NCBI RefSeq assembly: GCF_900099735.1
Contig: NZ_FNDT01000006.1
Location: forward strand, 62,001-126,000
Direction of reading: 5' to 3'
Length of the DNA stretch: 64,000 bases
Source of the DNA: Arthrobacter subterraneus
GTDB taxonomy: Bacteria > Actinomycetota > Actinomycetes > Actinomycetales > Micrococcaceae
Positions 9,235 to 19,242 of this stretch are shown piece by piece (position 1 is the first letter of the stretch; each line of letters opens with the position of its first letter). The position numbers were made by a program, and so were the translations under genes. The notes beneath the pieces are model-generated. The model saw only the letters and a list, made by a program, of their open reading frames with translations. It ran no database searches and was not told the DNA's origin.

Positions 9235-9284
9235 TTGGCAGGACACGCCGTTTATCGGGCGCCAAACGGGGTGTGTCCTGCCAA
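9235..9284. repeat. Dispersed palindromic repeat, intact copy
   Basis: A long imperfect hairpin with arms TTGGCAGGACACGCC and GGTGTGTCCTGCCAA. The right arm and its outer flank read CGTGAGTTGGCAGGACAC on the minus strand, identical over 18 bp to the left side of the interrupted copy at 40695. It sits between lysC and a convergent small gene and may also stop transcription. Confidence 0.75.
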
Positions 9285-9293
9285 CTCACGGGG

Positions 9294-9572
9294 CTATTCC
9301 TCCGTGTGAAGCACCGGCTTGGTGAAATAGTCCGGGTACTTCATGACGGGTTCGGTGCGACGCACTGTCGGGTGATCCGGGTGCTTCCGCACCGCGTAGT
9401 GATGGCCCTCGGAATCCACCTCAACAATGAGTTCCGCGAGCTCTGCTTCCGAAGCGCTTTCGAAATCATCGTGCCGGTGCACCACCGGCTCATCGAGGGC
9501 GTCCCTCTCGGCCGGTCCAAGGAAAATCGTGGCGGGGTTCTTGATCCAGCGGCGCCGGGTTCTCTCAGCCAT
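9294..9572 (-). CDS. Small hypothetical protein
   Basis: 92 residues, soluble, acidic, with the N-terminus MAERTRRRWIKNPATIFLG and no membrane segment or cysteine. AGAAGG lies a suitable distance before the ATG. I do not recognise a family. The composition and start signal look like a real actinobacterial gene. It ends just after the palindromic repeat that follows lysC. Confidence 0.6.
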   Translation of the reverse strand: MAERTRRRWIKNPATIFLGPAERDALDEPVVHRHDDFESASEAELAELIVEVDSEGHHYAVRKHPDHPTVRRTEPVMKYPDYFTKPVLHTEE

Positions 9573-9653
9573 GGGTATCGCCTTCTTTCTGCGGCTGTTC
9601 GAGTACCCACATCTTAAGTCCGTCCGGCTGAAAAAGATCCTGACAGGACGCAG

Positions 9654-9690
9654 AAATCCCCCGCACCGTACTGCCTGGTGCGGGGGATTT
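9654..9690. terminator. Hairpin after the subtilase gene
   Basis: A perfect 14-bp stem AAATCCCCCGCACC with its complement around a 9-nt loop, starting 11 bp beyond the subtilase stop codon. The A-rich and T-rich outer pairs resemble an intrinsic terminator. Confidence 0.7.
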
Positions 9691-9700
9691 CCGTGTGTTG

Positions 9701-12700
9701 TTACTGCCCGTTCGTCGGGGTACTGTCCCCATCCGCAGACGGGAGCTTGTTCGCCCCGCCGGTGGGTGACACTGCAGTCGGCGCAGCGACGCCGGCTCCG
9801 TCCACGACAACCGAAACGAAGGTGACAGCGGTGGATCCCGCGTAGGTCACCCGGCCGACGTAGGAGCCGGGCTCAAGGCCCGCCCAGTTCAGCGTGACCT
9901 CACCGGACTCGCCGTTGGCGAGCTCCAGCGGGTTGGGCGCGATCGAGGCGTTGCCTTCATCGGCGCCGAGGATTGCGGCGTCGAAGGTTGCAGCCGTTGC
10001 CTGGCCGTTGGGGCTCGCATAGAGGTTGACAATCGCCTTATAGACGCCCGGAACCGGGTTCTGCAGGTTCAGTGTCTCGCTCGCCGAGGCGGTGGCCACC
10101 TGGTAGAGGCGCCCGTTGGGATCGAACACGAAGAGGTCGAAGTCAGCGCCCGGATCGGCCGAAAGCACCGACAGACTCGCAAACGGCGTGTCCTTCGGAA
10201 CGGTCACTTCAGTCACGTAGTTCGACGCGTTGTTTTCCACAACCACCGGTCCCGGCACCAGTGACAGCGGCGAGCTGTTGGCCTTGGAAAGGCCCTGCAG
10301 CGTCATGCTGACCGGAGCGTTGGTACCCGAGGTGACGGGGATCGTTCCGCTTCCATCCGGACCCTCCGAGGTGAACGCCACCTGGGACGGAGCGACGACG
10401 GACTGCGGACGGACCGCGACCGGTGACGCAACAACCTTGCCCTGACCTTCCCAGACCAGCGAACCCTTGGCGAATTTGCCGAGCTGTGCTTCGGCGTTCT
10501 CGAAGGTCACTTCGAAGGTCTGCTTCTCGCCGGCCTTCGTGAAGTTCAGTACCGAAGGGGTCACCTTCACGTTGACACCCGGCACGTTTGCCGTTGCGGT
10601 GTAGGTGCCCGGGGTAAGGGCAGTCACCGTACGGGTGACGGTCGTCTTGCCGGTCAGGTTACCGACGGCGAAGGACGGCACGTTCATGTTCTTCGCGTCG
10701 ATGCCTTCGACACCCTTGACGTCCGCGTATCCGGTGCCTTCAACGAACTGCAGGTACTCGATCCTGCCGGCGTCGTAGACGAGCCCGGGGTTCAGGACGC
10801 TGATGGGATCCACCTGGCCGGCGCCGGTTGCGAAGACGTCGCCGTCCACGCCGCCCTGGGCATTCTTGACCGGATCCGCGGTGGTCATCATGGCGGACTT
10901 GACCGCAGCCGGTGACCAGGCGGGGTTCTTGGCGAGGATGAGTGCGCCCACTCCGGCAACGTGCGGAGCGGCCATCGAGGTTCCGGAGAGGAACCCGAAC
11001 TCATCACCGCCGGTACCGATCGGTGACACACCTGCGAGAACGGCAACACCGGGTGCTGCAACGTCCGGCTTCAGCAGATCGGAGCCGGTGGCGAGCAGCG
11101 GACCGCGTGAGGAGAAGCCTGCGATCTGCGGGACGGGAGGCAGCGGCTCACCGGTGGTGTCTTCATCTACAAGAGCAACCAGCATGTCCGGATTGGCTGC
11201 AACCTTCTCTTTGAGCTCAAGGCTCGCCGGAGTGTTGACGTGGATGGTCGGGACCGAGTGCTTGTCCGTGTCCATCGAGGAGTCGGTGAGGTTGACCAGG
11301 ATCATGCCCACTCCACCGGTACGTGCAACCTCGGCGGACTTGGCCACGCGGTCGTACACGCCGCGGTCGCAGACAACAATCTTGCCTGCCACGCGCGTTG
11401 GGTCCAGCGAGTTCGGTGCGCAGAGGTCGCCGTCCTTGGCACCGGCCGCGGCAGCGTTTGCGGACAGGACCACCGGGCTGGCGGGAACTCCTGCGCTCAT
11501 GATACTGGCTCCGCGGAACTTGGTGCCGTCGGCGAACTCGGCGGTTCCCTGCAGCGCGTGGCTGAAGGTGCTTGCCGCGACAGTGGTCACCCAGGGAGCT
11601 CCGTGGTTGACGGTGCTGGCCGTCGGGCCCGAGTTGCCTGCTGAGGCCGACACGAACACACCTGCGGATGCCGCACCCAGGAAGGCCAGGGAAACCGGAT
11701 CAGTGGTGGTGGTCGCGCTGCCCGAGATGGAGTAGTTCAGGACATCGACGCCGTCGAGCACCGCCTGGTTGATCGCTGCGATAGAGGCGGAGGAGTAGCA
11801 GCCGCCGGTATTCGGATCATTGTCCGCCCAGCAGACCTTGTAGACGGAGAGCTTGGCTGCCGGAGCGACGCCGGAAGACTTGCCGAAGTCACGGCCGGCG
11901 ACGGTCTGGGTGACGTTGCTGTTGCCCACCGCCGTGCTGGCCGTATGGGTTCCGTGGCTGTCCACATCAATCGGCGACAGCACCTCTTCGGGGGCGCGGT
12001 TCGCCTTGGGTACGTACTCTTCGAAATCCTCGGAGAAGTACTGGGCTGCGAGGACCTTCGAGTTGCATTCGGTGCCGGAGAAGCGCACACCGACCTCACA
12101 CTCACCGAGGAAGGTGGTGCCGTCGGACTTCAGCATCGCGATGCCGCCCTTGGCCCGGTACGGCTGGCCGACCTGGGGCTGCTCACCCTTCTTGAGCTTG
12201 ACGACCTCCGTGCCCTGGAAGAAGGGACTGCTCGGCGTGTATCCGGTGTCGATGACTCCGACCACCGTTCCGGCACCGGCGTTTGCTTCGCCGCCGAACT
12301 GGGTGTTCCAGGCGCCGCCCTCGCCGCGCAGGTTGAGGATGTCGAGGCTGGAGTAGTCGTCGGGAGCATTCTCCACGTCCGGAGCAACCATCCGCACGCC
12401 CGGATCCTTGGCGAGCTCAACAGCCTGGTCCGAGGTCAGCTTCGCACTGAAACCGTTGAGGGCTGCGGTGTAGGACCGCTTGATCGCCACACCCTTTTCG
12501 CCCGCAACAGCCTGCTGCTTCTGTTCGAGGTGACTCTTGTACTTCTGGAAGTCCTTCTTCTCGGAAAGCTTCTCACCCTTCTCAGGCTTGGTCGCCTCAA
12601 TTCCGGGGACACCGCCGTCGTACATGGCAGCAGGCTCTTCATTGAGCACCACAATGTAGCGGCCATCCGGGTAGTTGCCGGGATCCACTTTCTTGACCGG

Positions 12701-12850
12701 CTGGATCTGCTGGGTAGCAGTAGGGCCAGCGGGTACGGCAGCGGCGGGCACCGCTGACATGGAACCGAGAATCAGGGGGAGGCCAACCACGAGAGCTGTA
12801 GCTCTGCGCAGACCACCTGCCCGACGGTTCCTGTGTTGGGGGTCTTTCAC
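9701..12850 (-). CDS. Secreted subtilisin-like serine protease (S8 family) with PA domain
   Basis: A 1049-residue exported protease. A basic N-terminus and hydrophobic core (residues 15-38) end at AAAVPA, a signal peptidase site. An I9 propeptide inhibitor follows (YIVVLNEEP to about 155). The catalytic triad is D201 (VIDTG), H299 (SHGTH) and S625 (GTSMAAPH), with oxyanion N406. A protease-associated domain is inserted between His and Ser (about 470-555). The rest is beta-sandwich-like domains of the fibronectin III-like type, and the tail has no LPXTG motif, so it is probably released. The GTG start follows AAAGGT. Substrate is unknown. A possible subtilisin-inhibitor lipoprotein is encoded 1.3 kb upstream on the other strand. 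Confidence 0.93.
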   Translation of the reverse strand: MKDPQHRNRRAGGLRRATALVVGLPLILGSMSAVPAAAVPAGPTATQQIQPVKKVDPGNYPDGRYIVVLNEEPAAMYDGGVPGIEATKPEKGEKLSEKKDFQKYKSHLEQKQQAVAGEKGVAIKRSYTAALNGFSAKLTSDQAVELAKDPGVRMVAPDVENAPDDYSSLDILNLRGEGGAWNTQFGGEANAGAGTVVGVIDTGYTPSSPFFQGTEVVKLKKGEQPQVGQPYRAKGGIAMLKSDGTTFLGECEVGVRFSGTECNSKVLAAQYFSEDFEEYVPKANRAPEEVLSPIDVDSHGTHTASTAVGNSNVTQTVAGRDFGKSSGVAPAAKLSVYKVCWADNDPNTGGCYSSASIAAINQAVLDGVDVLNYSISGSATTTTDPVSLAFLGAASAGVFVSASAGNSGPTASTVNHGAPWVTTVAASTFSHALQGTAEFADGTKFRGASIMSAGVPASPVVLSANAAAAGAKDGDLCAPNSLDPTRVAGKIVVCDRGVYDRVAKSAEVARTGGVGMILVNLTDSSMDTDKHSVPTIHVNTPASLELKEKVAANPDMLVALVDEDTTGEPLPPVPQIAGFSSRGPLLATGSDLLKPDVAAPGVAVLAGVSPIGTGGDEFGFLSGTSMAAPHVAGVGALILAKNPAWSPAAVKSAMMTTADPVKNAQGGVDGDVFATGAGQVDPISVLNPGLVYDAGRIEYLQFVEGTGYADVKGVEGIDAKNMNVPSFAVGNLTGKTTVTRTVTALTPGTYTATANVPGVNVKVTPSVLNFTKAGEKQTFEVTFENAEAQLGKFAKGSLVWEGQGKVVASPVAVRPQSVVAPSQVAFTSEGPDGSGTIPVTSGTNAPVSMTLQGLSKANSSPLSLVPGPVVVENNASNYVTEVTVPKDTPFASLSVLSADPGADFDLFVFDPNGRLYQVATASASETLNLQNPVPGVYKAIVNLYASPNGQATAATFDAAILGADEGNASIAPNPLELANGESGEVTLNWAGLEPGSYVGRVTYAGSTAVTFVSVVVDGAGVAAPTAVSPTGGANKLPSADGDSTPTNGQ

Positions 12851-13032
12851 GCGAGGGTACCTTTCATCGAAAAAGCGACCGGTCTACGCCGGACTGAAAG
12901 AAGCTGGTGTGAGGGCTGTGCCCTGAGTCACAACCAAGCCATCCATAGGTTACCCCCGGGTACGGTGCCTGATGGCTGTTCCTGAGCAGATCCTGACGGT
13001 AAACAGGGCATTGCGCCAAGAATGAATTTTCA

Positions 13033-13044
13033 TAACGGACGTTA
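13033..13044. promoter_or_regulatory. Palindrome TAACGGACGTTA in the intergenic region before the subtilase gene
   Basis: The 256 bp between the divergent subtilase gene and the next gene contain no other feature I can name. This site is a perfect 5-bp inverted repeat with a 2-bp centre, AT-rich on both sides, and may be an operator for either gene. No protein is known for it. Confidence 0.25.
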
Positions 13045-13106
13045 ATTCAATTTCAGCGGCAGGAGTGGTAAAGCGGTTGCTTCAGGCCATCAGGGATAAT
13101 GGGCGG

Positions 13107-14027
13107 GTGGCGCTGACCGTTCTGACCCCGCAAGAGTGGGAACCGCGCGCCCTCGCCCATACCCAGCGGGCCCGAGCGTTCACCGAGCCCTACCTTCGGC
13201 GGCGGGCTGAACAGAAAAGACATCCTGTCGAGGACTTCCTGTTCACCTATTACACCCAGAAGCCTGCGCAGCTGCTGCGCTGGCACCCGGGCGCGCATAC
13301 CGTTCTGACCGGCCCGGGCGCCGTCGAACGCGCCGGCTGGAAGTTCTACCGTCCGCTCACGTCAGCCGAGCGGCAACAGCTCGGACTGAACGACGACGAC
13401 GGCGCAGCCATGGTCGATCTTCCCGCCTTCCTTGCCGCACGGCGGGAGGCAGTGGATTTTGCGCACATCATCCTGTCCGGCACGGCCGCCCGTCCGGCGC
13501 AGTTCGGCTGTTTCGGCCTGCATGAGTGGGCCATGGCCTACAAGTCGGATGAGAATTCGATCCGGCATGAATACCTGGGCCTCCGGCTGGGGCCGTCCGG
13601 AACGGATGAGGTGGTCGAGGCCAACCGGATCAGGTGCACCCATTTCGATGCGTTCCGGTTTTACGCTCCCCAGGCGAGCGCCCTGAATGAACTTCAGCCC
13701 ACACGGGAGGCGCAGCGGGACCTCGAGCAGCCTGGCTGCCTGCACGCCAACATGGACCTCTACAAATGGGCCTACAAATTGACCCCCGTTCTTCCGAGCG
13801 AGCTGGTCATGGACTGCTTTGAGCTCGCCTGGCGCATCCGCACGATGGATATGCAGGCTTCCCCCTATGATCTTGCCGAGTGGGGCTACCCGCCGATTGC
13901 CATCGAAACCCCGGCCGGCCGGGCCGATTATGTGCGGGCACAGCGGGGGTTCTCGGCTGAATCCCAGCTAAAGCGTGCACAGTTGAAGAAGTGCATCGAC
14001 CAACTGCACGTGGATGCCGGGCTCTGA
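13107..14027 (+). CDS. Conserved hypothetical protein, often labelled 3-methyladenine DNA glycosylase
   Basis: 306 residues beginning at a GTG 10 bases after AGGGA. Conserved-looking blocks are VLTPQEWEPRALAH, HPVEDFLFTYY, LLRWHPG, FGCFGLHEWAM and EYLGLRLG. I recall closely similar actinobacterial proteins being labelled 3-methyladenine DNA glycosylase, but no helix-hairpin-helix or catalytic aspartate typical of AlkA/Tag can be pointed to, so the activity is unsupported by the sequence. An in-frame GTG at 13065 has its Shine-Dalgarno directly abutting it and is less likely. Confidence 0.6.
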   Translation: MALTVLTPQEWEPRALAHTQRARAFTEPYLRRRAEQKRHPVEDFLFTYYTQKPAQLLRWHPGAHTVLTGPGAVERAGWKFYRPLTSAERQQLGLNDDDGAAMVDLPAFLAARREAVDFAHIILSGTAARPAQFGCFGLHEWAMAYKSDENSIRHEYLGLRLGPSGTDEVVEANRIRCTHFDAFRFYAPQASALNELQPTREAQRDLEQPGCLHANMDLYKWAYKLTPVLPSELVMDCFELAWRIRTMDMQASPYDLAEWGYPPIAIETPAGRADYVRAQRGFSAESQLKRAQLKKCIDQLHVDAGL

Positions 14028-14117
14028 GCCGGGCCGCAGCCGTTCAGGGCGGCAGCGATTCGGAGCGGCAGCGGGGCACCGGGTGAGACCACCAGCGAGG
14101 GCGACAAGGAGGTTACC

Positions 14118-14699
14118 GTGGAAACGGCACGCAGTGTTGCCGTCAGGGGCGTCTGCCTCCTGACCGGCTCCGTGCTGGCGGTTCTGCTGGCCGGCTGCGG
14201 CGCCACCGGTAACCCCGGAACGGAGCTGACCGCCGCCCCGCCCAGTTCACCGTCGTCCCAACCAGCAGTACCGTCCCCAACGCCCACCGCCTCGGAGAGC
14301 AGTATGTCGACCGATTCACCGAAGCCCGCACCCAGCCTCCCGTCCGATCCTGCCGCCGTCGGGAGTTCAATGCTGACCATCAGCATCAGGCAGAATCCCG
14401 AAGCCGAGCCGGTCGAGTACTTCCTCGAATGCACTCCGGACGGCATCGGGGAAACCACCACCCTGCCGAATCCCGCAGCGGCCTGTGAAGCAGTCAAGCG
14501 CCTGGGCGCGGCGTTCTTCAATGCGGAGCCGGACCCCAACCAGATGTGCACCCAGCAGTACGGTGGACCGCAGACCGCCACAATCAAGGGCACCGTGGAC
14601 GGGCATCGCGTCTATGCCTCCTTCTCCGCGACAGACGGTTGCGAGATTGCACGGTGGAACGCCGTCGAATCCATCCTCGGGCCGGCCGGCGCCAACTGA
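14118..14699 (+). CDS. Lipoprotein with a Streptomyces subtilisin inhibitor-like domain
   Basis: 193 residues. The lipobox is LLAGC with C27, followed by a Ser/Pro/Thr-rich linker to about residue 80. The remaining ~110 residues match the SSI pattern: four cysteines C105, C123, C144 and C175 with the spacing of the two SSI disulfides, AAACEAVKRLG, MCTQQYGGP and TVDGHRV. SSI proteins are tight inhibitors of subtilisins. The reactive-site pair Met-Val of SSI aligns with Gln-Gln here, so inhibition is uncertain. AAGGAGGT precedes the GTG. The nearby subtilase is a natural candidate partner, but membrane anchoring is unusual for this family. Confidence 0.65.
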   Translation: METARSVAVRGVCLLTGSVLAVLLAGCGATGNPGTELTAAPPSSPSSQPAVPSPTPTASESSMSTDSPKPAPSLPSDPAAVGSSMLTISIRQNPEAEPVEYFLECTPDGIGETTTLPNPAAACEAVKRLGAAFFNAEPDPNQMCTQQYGGPQTATIKGTVDGHRVYASFSATDGCEIARWNAVESILGPAGAN

Positions 14700-14864
14700 G
14701 CCGGACTGCCGCTTCACGGGTCACGGACCGTTGGGTTGGGCCGGTAGAATGGAACGGCAAGCTCGCGGAGCGCTGGATCAGGCTGTAGGAAATCCGAGCG
14801 TGAGACGGCACCCGTCGGGCAACCGCATTTAAACGCGCTGTTCTTACTTCACAGGAGTTGCCGG

Positions 14865-15122
14865 ATGCCCCGGATCGTTGTTGACGTCATGCCCAAACCT
14901 GAAATCCTCGATCCGCAGGGCAAGGCCATCGCCGGCGCCCTCCCCCGCCTCGGGTTCACCGGATTCGCCGAAGTCCGTCAGGGCAAACGGTTTGAGCTCA
15001 CCGTTGAGGGGGACGTCACCGAAGAAGTGCTGGAGCATGCTCGCAGCGCCGCCGCCACCCTGCTGTCCAACCCGGTGATCGAGGACGTGACCCGGGTCGA
15101 GGTCATCGAGGACGCACAGTGA
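14865..15122 (+). CDS. purS: Phosphoribosylformylglycinamidine synthase subunit PurS
   Basis: 85 residues, the small dimeric subunit that bridges PurQ and PurL and channels ammonia. The typical beginning [19 protein letters not shown] and the ending [12 protein letters not shown] are present. CAGGAG stands before the ATG. The stop overlaps the purQ start as GTGA, so the three subunits of the fourth purine step are translated in a coupled chain. The leader carries a possible -10 TAGAAT at 14745, but no recognised riboswitch. Confidence 0.97.
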   Translation: MPRIVVDVMPKPEILDPQGKAIAGALPRLGFTGFAEVRQGKRFELTVEGDVTEEVLEHARSAAATLLSNPVIEDVTRVEVIEDAQ

Positions 15123-15895
15123 CTGTCGAGACTCCCCTGATCGGCCATTCGGCAGCCGAGGTTGTCGACGAGCACCTGTCCGGCGTCCGCGTCGGTGTGG
15201 TCACCTTTCCGGGAACGCTCGATGACCGGGACGCTCTGCGTGCCGTCCGCATTGCGGGCGGAACCGGTGTTCCGCTGTGGCACGGCGACCATGACCTCAA
15301 GGAGGTGGACGCCGTCATCATCCCCGGCGGCTTCTCCTACGGTGACTATCTGCGTGCCGGAGCCATTTCCCGTTTCGCGCCGCTGATGGAACAGATCACC
15401 GCGGCCGCTTCCGGCGGCTCCCTGCCGGTGCTCGGCATCTGCAACGGCTTCCAGGTCCTCACCGAGGCGCACCTGCTGCCCGGTTCGATGATCAAGAACA
15501 ACCACCTGCACTTCCTGTGCAAGGACCAGCGGCTCACAGTCGAGAATACGATGACGGCGTGGACCTCCTCGTATGAACAGGGCACCGAAATTGTGGTTCC
15601 GCTGAAGAACCAGGACGGGCAGTTCGTTGCTGACGAGCGCACCCTTGACGAGCTCGAAGGCGAAGGCCGTGTGGTGTTCCGCTATGCCGGCGGCAACCCC
15701 AACGGCTCCCGCCGGGACATTGCCGGCATCACCAATGAGCACGGCAACGTGGTGGGCCTCATGCCCCACCCCGAACATGCCGTCGAGGCCGGTTTCGGTC
15801 CCGACTCCTCAGCGTTCGGTGAAGTCGAGGTCCGCGGCGGCGTGGACGGACTCGGCATCTTCACCTCGGTACTGCAGAAACTGGTTAACAAGTGA
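15119..15895 (+). CDS. purQ: Phosphoribosylformylglycinamidine synthase subunit PurQ (glutaminase)
   Basis: 258 residues of a class I glutamine amidotransferase. The nucleophile is the cysteine in VLGICNGFQ and the His/Glu pair is in MPHPEHA. The conserved start of the domain, [16 protein letters not shown], begins at about residue 24; the first 23 residues are an extension that many PurQ proteins lack, but the GTG start overlapping the purS stop supports it. It supplies ammonia to PurL. Confidence 0.97.
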   Translation: MTVETPLIGHSAAEVVDEHLSGVRVGVVTFPGTLDDRDALRAVRIAGGTGVPLWHGDHDLKEVDAVIIPGGFSYGDYLRAGAISRFAPLMEQITAAASGGSLPVLGICNGFQVLTEAHLLPGSMIKNNHLHFLCKDQRLTVENTMTAWTSSYEQGTEIVVPLKNQDGQFVADERTLDELEGEGRVVFRYAGGNPNGSRRDIAGITNEHGNVVGLMPHPEHAVEAGFGPDSSAFGEVEVRGGVDGLGIFTSVLQKLVNK

Positions 15896-18189
15896 CTACA
15901 GAGACAACCTCAAAGAAGTTCAACATCGACACGGTCGAACACGCCGAGCAGACCCCGGAGCAGCAGCTGCCCTGGGCCGAACTGGGTCTGAAGGAAAACG
16001 AGTACCAGCGCGTCGTCGAGATCCTCGGACGTCGGCCCACCGCTGCGGAGCTGGCCATGTACTCAGTGATGTGGAGCGAGCACTGCTCCTACAAGTCCTC
16101 GAAGGTGCACCTGCGGCAGTTCGGTGACAAGGTCACCGACGCCATGAAGGAACACCTCCTGGTGGGGATCGGTGAGAATGCCGGCGTCGTCGATATCGGT
16201 GACGGCTGGGCGGTGACCTTCAAGGTCGAATCCCACAATCACCCCTCCTTCGTTGAGCCCTACCAGGGTGCGGCGACCGGCGTCGGCGGCATTGTCCGCG
16301 ACATCATTTCGATGGGCGCTCGTCCCGTGGCCGTCATGGATCCGCTGCGATTCGGCGCGATCGACCATCCGGACACCGCCCGTCTGGTCCACGGCATCGT
16401 GGCCGGCATCGGCGGGTACGGAAACTCCCTGGGCCTGCCGAACATCGGTGGTGAAGTGGTCTTCGACTCCGTCTACCAGGGCAATCCGCTGGTCAACGCA
16501 CTGGCCGTCGGCGTCCTCCGGCACGAGGACATCCGACTGGCCAACGCCTCCGGAGTCGGCAACCGTGTGGTGCTCTTCGGTGCGCGTACCGGCGGCGACG
16601 GCATCGGCGGTGCGTCGGTGCTCGCCTCCGAATCATTCGACGACGCGAAGCCGTCCAAGCGACCGGCCGTGCAGGTCGGTGACCCGTTCGCCGAGAAGGT
16701 CCTCATCGAGTGCTGCCTCGAGCTGTTCAAGAACGGCATCGTGGAGGGCATTCAGGATCTCGGTGCCGCCGGCATCTCCTGTGCAACGTCTGAGCTGGCC
16801 TCGAACGGTGAGGGCGGCATGCACGTCGAACTCACCGACGTGCTGCTGCGTGATCCGTCACTGACTCCGGGGGAAATCCTGATGTCGGAGTCGCAGGAAC
16901 GCATGATGGCTGTGGTGACCCCCGAGAACGCGGGCGCGTTCGAGGCGATCATGGACAAATGGAGCGTCGAGTACTCCTGGCTGGGTGAGGTCACCGATAC
17001 CGGCCGGCTGATCATCGAGTGGGACGGCGAGAAGATTGTCGACGTCGATCCCCGGACTGTTGCCCATGACGGGCCGGTGTACGAGCGCCCCTATTCCCGG
17101 CCCGAGTGGCTGGACGGTGTGCAGGCTGACTCCTTCGCCGGAGACCGGCCGTCCGGCGGTGAGCAGCTGAAGTCTGCCGTGCTGGAGCTGATGTCCTCAC
17201 CGAACATGTGCTCGAAGGACTGGATCACCAACCAGTACGACCGCTTTGTCCAGGGCAACACCGCCCTGGCCATGCCGGACGACGCCGGTGTGGTCCGTGT
17301 CGATGAAGAGACCGGCCTCGGCATCGCGCTCTCAACCGACGCCAACGGCCGCTACTCCTATCTGAACCCGTACGACGGCGCCCGGCTGGCTCTTGCCGAG
17401 GCGTACCGCAACGTCGCCACCACCGGTGCCCAGCCGATGGCCGTCACCGACTGCCTCAACTTCGGTTCACCCGAGGACCCTGAAGTGATGTGGCAGTTCG
17501 CCGAGTCCGTCCGCGGCCTCGCCGACGCGTGCCAGGACCTGGGCGTTCCGGTTACCGGCGGCAACGTCTCCCTCTACAACCAGACCGGTGGGGTGGCCAT
17601 CCACCCCACGCCGGTGGTGGGCGTGCTGGGCGTGTTCGACGACGTCGCACGCCGCACCCCGTCAGGCTGGCGCGAGGATGGCCAGGCGATCTACCTGCTC
17701 GGCACCACCCGCAATGAGCTGGACGGATCCGAGTGGGCCAATCTGCGCGGCCACCTCGGCGGGCAGCCGCCGGTGCTGGACCTGCAGGCGGAGAAGACGC
17801 TCGCTGCGATCCTCGTGAATTCGTCGCGCGACGGCATGATCGATGCGGCCCACGACCTGTCCGAGGGTGGTCTGGCTGCGGCGCTCTCCGAGGCTGCACT
17901 GCGTTTCGGTGTGGGCGCCCGGATCGGGATCGACGAACTGTGTGAGCGTGACGGAATTGATCCGTTCACCGCACTCTTCTCCGAATCCCAGGGACGCGCC
18001 GTCGTCGCCGTCCCCCGTTCTGAAGAGGTCCGGTTCAACGACATGTGCACTGCGCGGAACTTCCCGCGTCTGCGCATCGGGGTGGTGGACGCAGAGAACC
18101 AGGCGCTGGACGTTCAGGGGCACTTCACGCTTCCACTGGCCGAGCTGAAGGAAGCCCACGAAGCCACGCTTCCGAAGCATTTCGCGTAA
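15892..18189 (+). CDS. purL: Phosphoribosylformylglycinamidine synthase subunit PurL
   Basis: 765 residues, the small PurL type that needs PurS and PurQ. It converts formylglycinamide ribonucleotide to the amidine with [19 protein letters not shown] holds the catalytic histidine, [20 protein letters not shown] the ATP site, and a second pseudo-symmetric half repeats the AIR-synthase fold ([23 protein letters not shown]). Its GTG overlaps the purQ stop by 4 bp. A very strong hairpin follows the stop. Confidence 0.97.
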   Translation: MTTETTSKKFNIDTVEHAEQTPEQQLPWAELGLKENEYQRVVEILGRRPTAAELAMYSVMWSEHCSYKSSKVHLRQFGDKVTDAMKEHLLVGIGENAGVVDIGDGWAVTFKVESHNHPSFVEPYQGAATGVGGIVRDIISMGARPVAVMDPLRFGAIDHPDTARLVHGIVAGIGGYGNSLGLPNIGGEVVFDSVYQGNPLVNALAVGVLRHEDIRLANASGVGNRVVLFGARTGGDGIGGASVLASESFDDAKPSKRPAVQVGDPFAEKVLIECCLELFKNGIVEGIQDLGAAGISCATSELASNGEGGMHVELTDVLLRDPSLTPGEILMSESQERMMAVVTPENAGAFEAIMDKWSVEYSWLGEVTDTGRLIIEWDGEKIVDVDPRTVAHDGPVYERPYSRPEWLDGVQADSFAGDRPSGGEQLKSAVLELMSSPNMCSKDWITNQYDRFVQGNTALAMPDDAGVVRVDEETGLGIALSTDANGRYSYLNPYDGARLALAEAYRNVATTGAQPMAVTDCLNFGSPEDPEVMWQFAESVRGLADACQDLGVPVTGGNVSLYNQTGGVAIHPTPVVGVLGVFDDVARRTPSGWREDGQAIYLLGTTRNELDGSEWANLRGHLGGQPPVLDLQAEKTLAAILVNSSRDGMIDAAHDLSEGGLAAALSEAALRFGVGARIGIDELCERDGIDPFTALFSESQGRAVVAVPRSEEVRFNDMCTARNFPRLRIGVVDAENQALDVQGHFTLPLAELKEAHEATLPKHFA

Positions 18190-18207
18190 CGGTTTCATCA
18201 CTCGTTC

Positions 18208-18251
18208 ATATGGCAGGGCACCGGTGTTTCGGCACCGGTGCTCTGCCATAT
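18208..18251. terminator. Terminator-like hairpin after purL
   Basis: A 19-bp stem with one G-T mismatch (ATATGGCAGGGCACCGGTG) around a 6-nt loop, beginning 19 bp after the purL stop. It ends the purSQL unit. Confidence 0.75.
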
Positions 18252-18302
18252 CGTTACGTGCACAACCCCAGGGGAGAGCAGCCCAACCGATAGGGTTGAT
18301 GC

Positions 18303-18686
18303 ATGACATTTCCGCTATTGAGTGCGCTTTTCGCCATGATTGCGGGGCTGTTGCACGTGTACATCTTTGTCCTCGAGAGCGTCCGCTGGCGCCACCCGTC
18401 CGCCTGGCGGAAGTTCGGGATCACCTCGCAGGAACATGCGGACATCATCCGCCCTATGGCGTTCAACCAGGGCTTCTACAATCTCTTTCTGGCTGCCGGC
18501 GTGATTGTGGGGCTGGCACTGTCCGGAACGCTGGTGGGGTACGGGATGATCGTCCTCGCATTGGCAATCATGGTGCTTGCCGCCGTCGTTCTGGTAGTGA
18601 CTAACCGGACGCTCTGGATCGCCGCCCTGGTGCAGGGACTTCCCCCGCTGCTGGCTCTGGTGACCATGCTGATGGCTGAGCCCTGA
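18303..18686 (+). CDS. DUF1304 family membrane protein
   Basis: 127 residues with four hydrophobic helices (about 4-25, 55-73, 75-97 and 102-122). The family pattern is HVYIFVLESVRW after the first helix and NQGFYNLFLAAG in the second. The function is not established. It is monocistronic, between the purL terminator and a convergent pair of genes. Confidence 0.8.
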   Translation: MTFPLLSALFAMIAGLLHVYIFVLESVRWRHPSAWRKFGITSQEHADIIRPMAFNQGFYNLFLAAGVIVGLALSGTLVGYGMIVLALAIMVLAAVVLVVTNRTLWIAALVQGLPPLLALVTMLMAEP

Positions 18687-18708
18687 CCTGTCCGCTGCGC
18701 TGCCCTGC

Positions 18709-19242
18709 TCACGCAGTTCCCGCGGCCAGACGGCGCGCTGCCGCAAGGTAGCGGCGGGTCACCAGCTCCTGGCAGAACCGTGCAACGGGTGCGCCGAGCC
18801 GGTAGAACCAGTTCCCATGCCTGCTGTATGCGTGCAGTTCGAAGAACACCGTGCCGTCGGCGTCCAGCACCGCAGTGAAGCTTTCTTCGCCGCTTTCAGG
18901 GTGACCCGGCAGGGTGGCGTAGCCGAAGCCGGCTCGGTGCGTGCCGTCGTCGTTCCTTCCTGAATCGGTTTCCTCAACCCATACCACGGCGCACGGAGCC
19001 TTCAACCGGACCTTCCCGACGCCGAAACCCACGACGACGGTGCCGCCGACTGCAGCCCGTGGCGCCGCATCGACCCGGAGTTGGGCGCCGCGGTGCAGTT
19101 CGAAGGTCAGGATGCCCTCTGCCAGACGCCGGAAATCCGCTTCGCCGGTGCCGACCCGGATGCGGTGACGCATCGACCGGAAACCTGTGGGCCACGCGCC
19201 CGTGCGTGTCCAGCCGATTGCGGAGTGGGTGAAATCAGGCAT
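18709..19242 (-). CDS. DUF1990 family protein
   Basis: 177 residues. The ATG overlaps the stop of the upstream YjbR-like gene by 8 bp. Family features include an early VGTGEADFRRLAEGIL, FGVGKVRLKAPCAVVWVEE, FGYATLPGHPESGEESF and a C-terminal RRYLAAARRL helix. Proteins of this type have unknown function. Translational coupling suggests it is made together with the YjbR protein. Confidence 0.8.
   Translation of the reverse strand: MPDFTHSAIGWTRTGAWPTGFRSMRHRIRVGTGEADFRRLAEGILTFELHRGAQLRVDAAPRAAVGGTVVVGFGVGKVRLKAPCAVVWVEETDSGRNDDGTHRAGFGYATLPGHPESGEESFTAVLDADGTVFFELHAYSRHGNWFYRLGAPVARFCQELVTRRYLAAARRLAAGTA

Noticed and set aside
14740-14864. Purine riboswitch or other structured leader before purS
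   Set aside because: No purine or PRPP/ppGpp aptamer core could be recognised; only a possible -10 element was seen.
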